Assembly (NCBI GenBank): GCA_017999195.1
Contig: JAGOBP010000010.1
Span: forward strand, 1-20,618
Direction: 5' to 3'
DNA from: Thermoflexales bacterium
GTDB taxonomy: Bacteria > Chloroflexota > Anaerolineae > Fen-1058
Length of the DNA stretch: 20,618 nt
Positions 20,546 through 20,618 of this stretch are shown here, in pieces. Numbering within the stretch: the stretch's first letter is position 1; each line of letters starts with the position of its first letter. The translations under genes were made by a program, and so were the position numbers. A model generated the notes under the pieces. That model did not search any database, was not told the DNA's origin, and saw only the letters and a program-made list of their open reading frames with translations.

Positions 20546-20572
20546 ATTATAGCATACTACTTATTTTGTCAA
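20546..20572 (-). promoter_or_regulatory. Promoter of the STAND gene
   Basis: TTGACA (20572-20567), a short 15-base spacer and TATAAT (20551-20546) within TGCTATAAT. The expected start is about 20539, with a 38-base leader carrying GGGAGG. The same layout is found in the duplicate at 17465-17491. The remaining 46 bases to the window edge show nothing I recognise. Confidence 0.7.
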
Positions 20573-20618
20573 GGTCCGATCGAAGAGCCCGACGACCACG
20601 CGCTCATATTCATCAGGC

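Overview
The window is about 20.6 kb of GC-rich bacterial chromosome with 18 protein-coding genes (one cut by the left edge) and no RNA genes that I can see. Gene content and style suggest a Chloroflexota member, perhaps Anaerolineae- or Caldilineae-like: a redoxin–thioredoxin reductase fusion, tandem M50 proteases, WD40 and zinc-ribbon proteins, an nSTAND1-type ATPase, and intergenic spaces full of palindromic and short tandem repeats. The taxon is an inference, not something read from a marker gene.

Left part (1-6355): a thioredoxin reductase with an N-terminal redoxin domain (minus), a small unknown gene (minus), an ECF-type sigma factor overlapping its small zinc-binding anti-sigma factor, a cyclase/kynurenine-formamidase-like hydrolase, a small acidic protein (minus), a secreted protein of unknown function, and the threonine pathway pair thrC-thrB. 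Middle (6489-13862): an ABC exporter, two tandem paralogous site-2 proteases, a minus-strand operon (80-aa protein, metallo-beta-lactamase hydrolase, YitT-family membrane protein), and a Tat-exported L,D-transpeptidase. Right part (13954-20501), all on the minus strand: a seven-bladed WD40 protein, a zinc-ribbon protein, ornithine aminotransferase, an unknown beta-rich 206-aa protein, and a 708-aa nSTAND1 ATPase with one membrane segment and a C-terminal FGE/C-type-lectin-like domain.

The intergenic DNA is the most striking aspect. From about 2250 to 15990 almost every spacer is built of degenerate tandem units with an exact 7-base period, in at least four sequence dialects. The tracts start at or next to stop codons and in places supply promoters, a Shine-Dalgarno sequence, a start codon or stop codons. 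Separate families of long perfect palindromes also sit on gene ends, two of them supplying the stop codon. The heptads vanish to the right of position 17196, where the STAND locus lies. There, the promoter, ribosome binding site and first codons of the STAND gene occur a second time at 17397-17511, upstream of ornithine aminotransferase, as the stub of a lost second copy.

Good sigma70-type promoters can be read for most units. Two of them (sigma factor, L,D-transpeptidase) imply leaderless or nearly leaderless mRNAs. On the minus strand an extended -10 of the form TGnTATAAT recurs.
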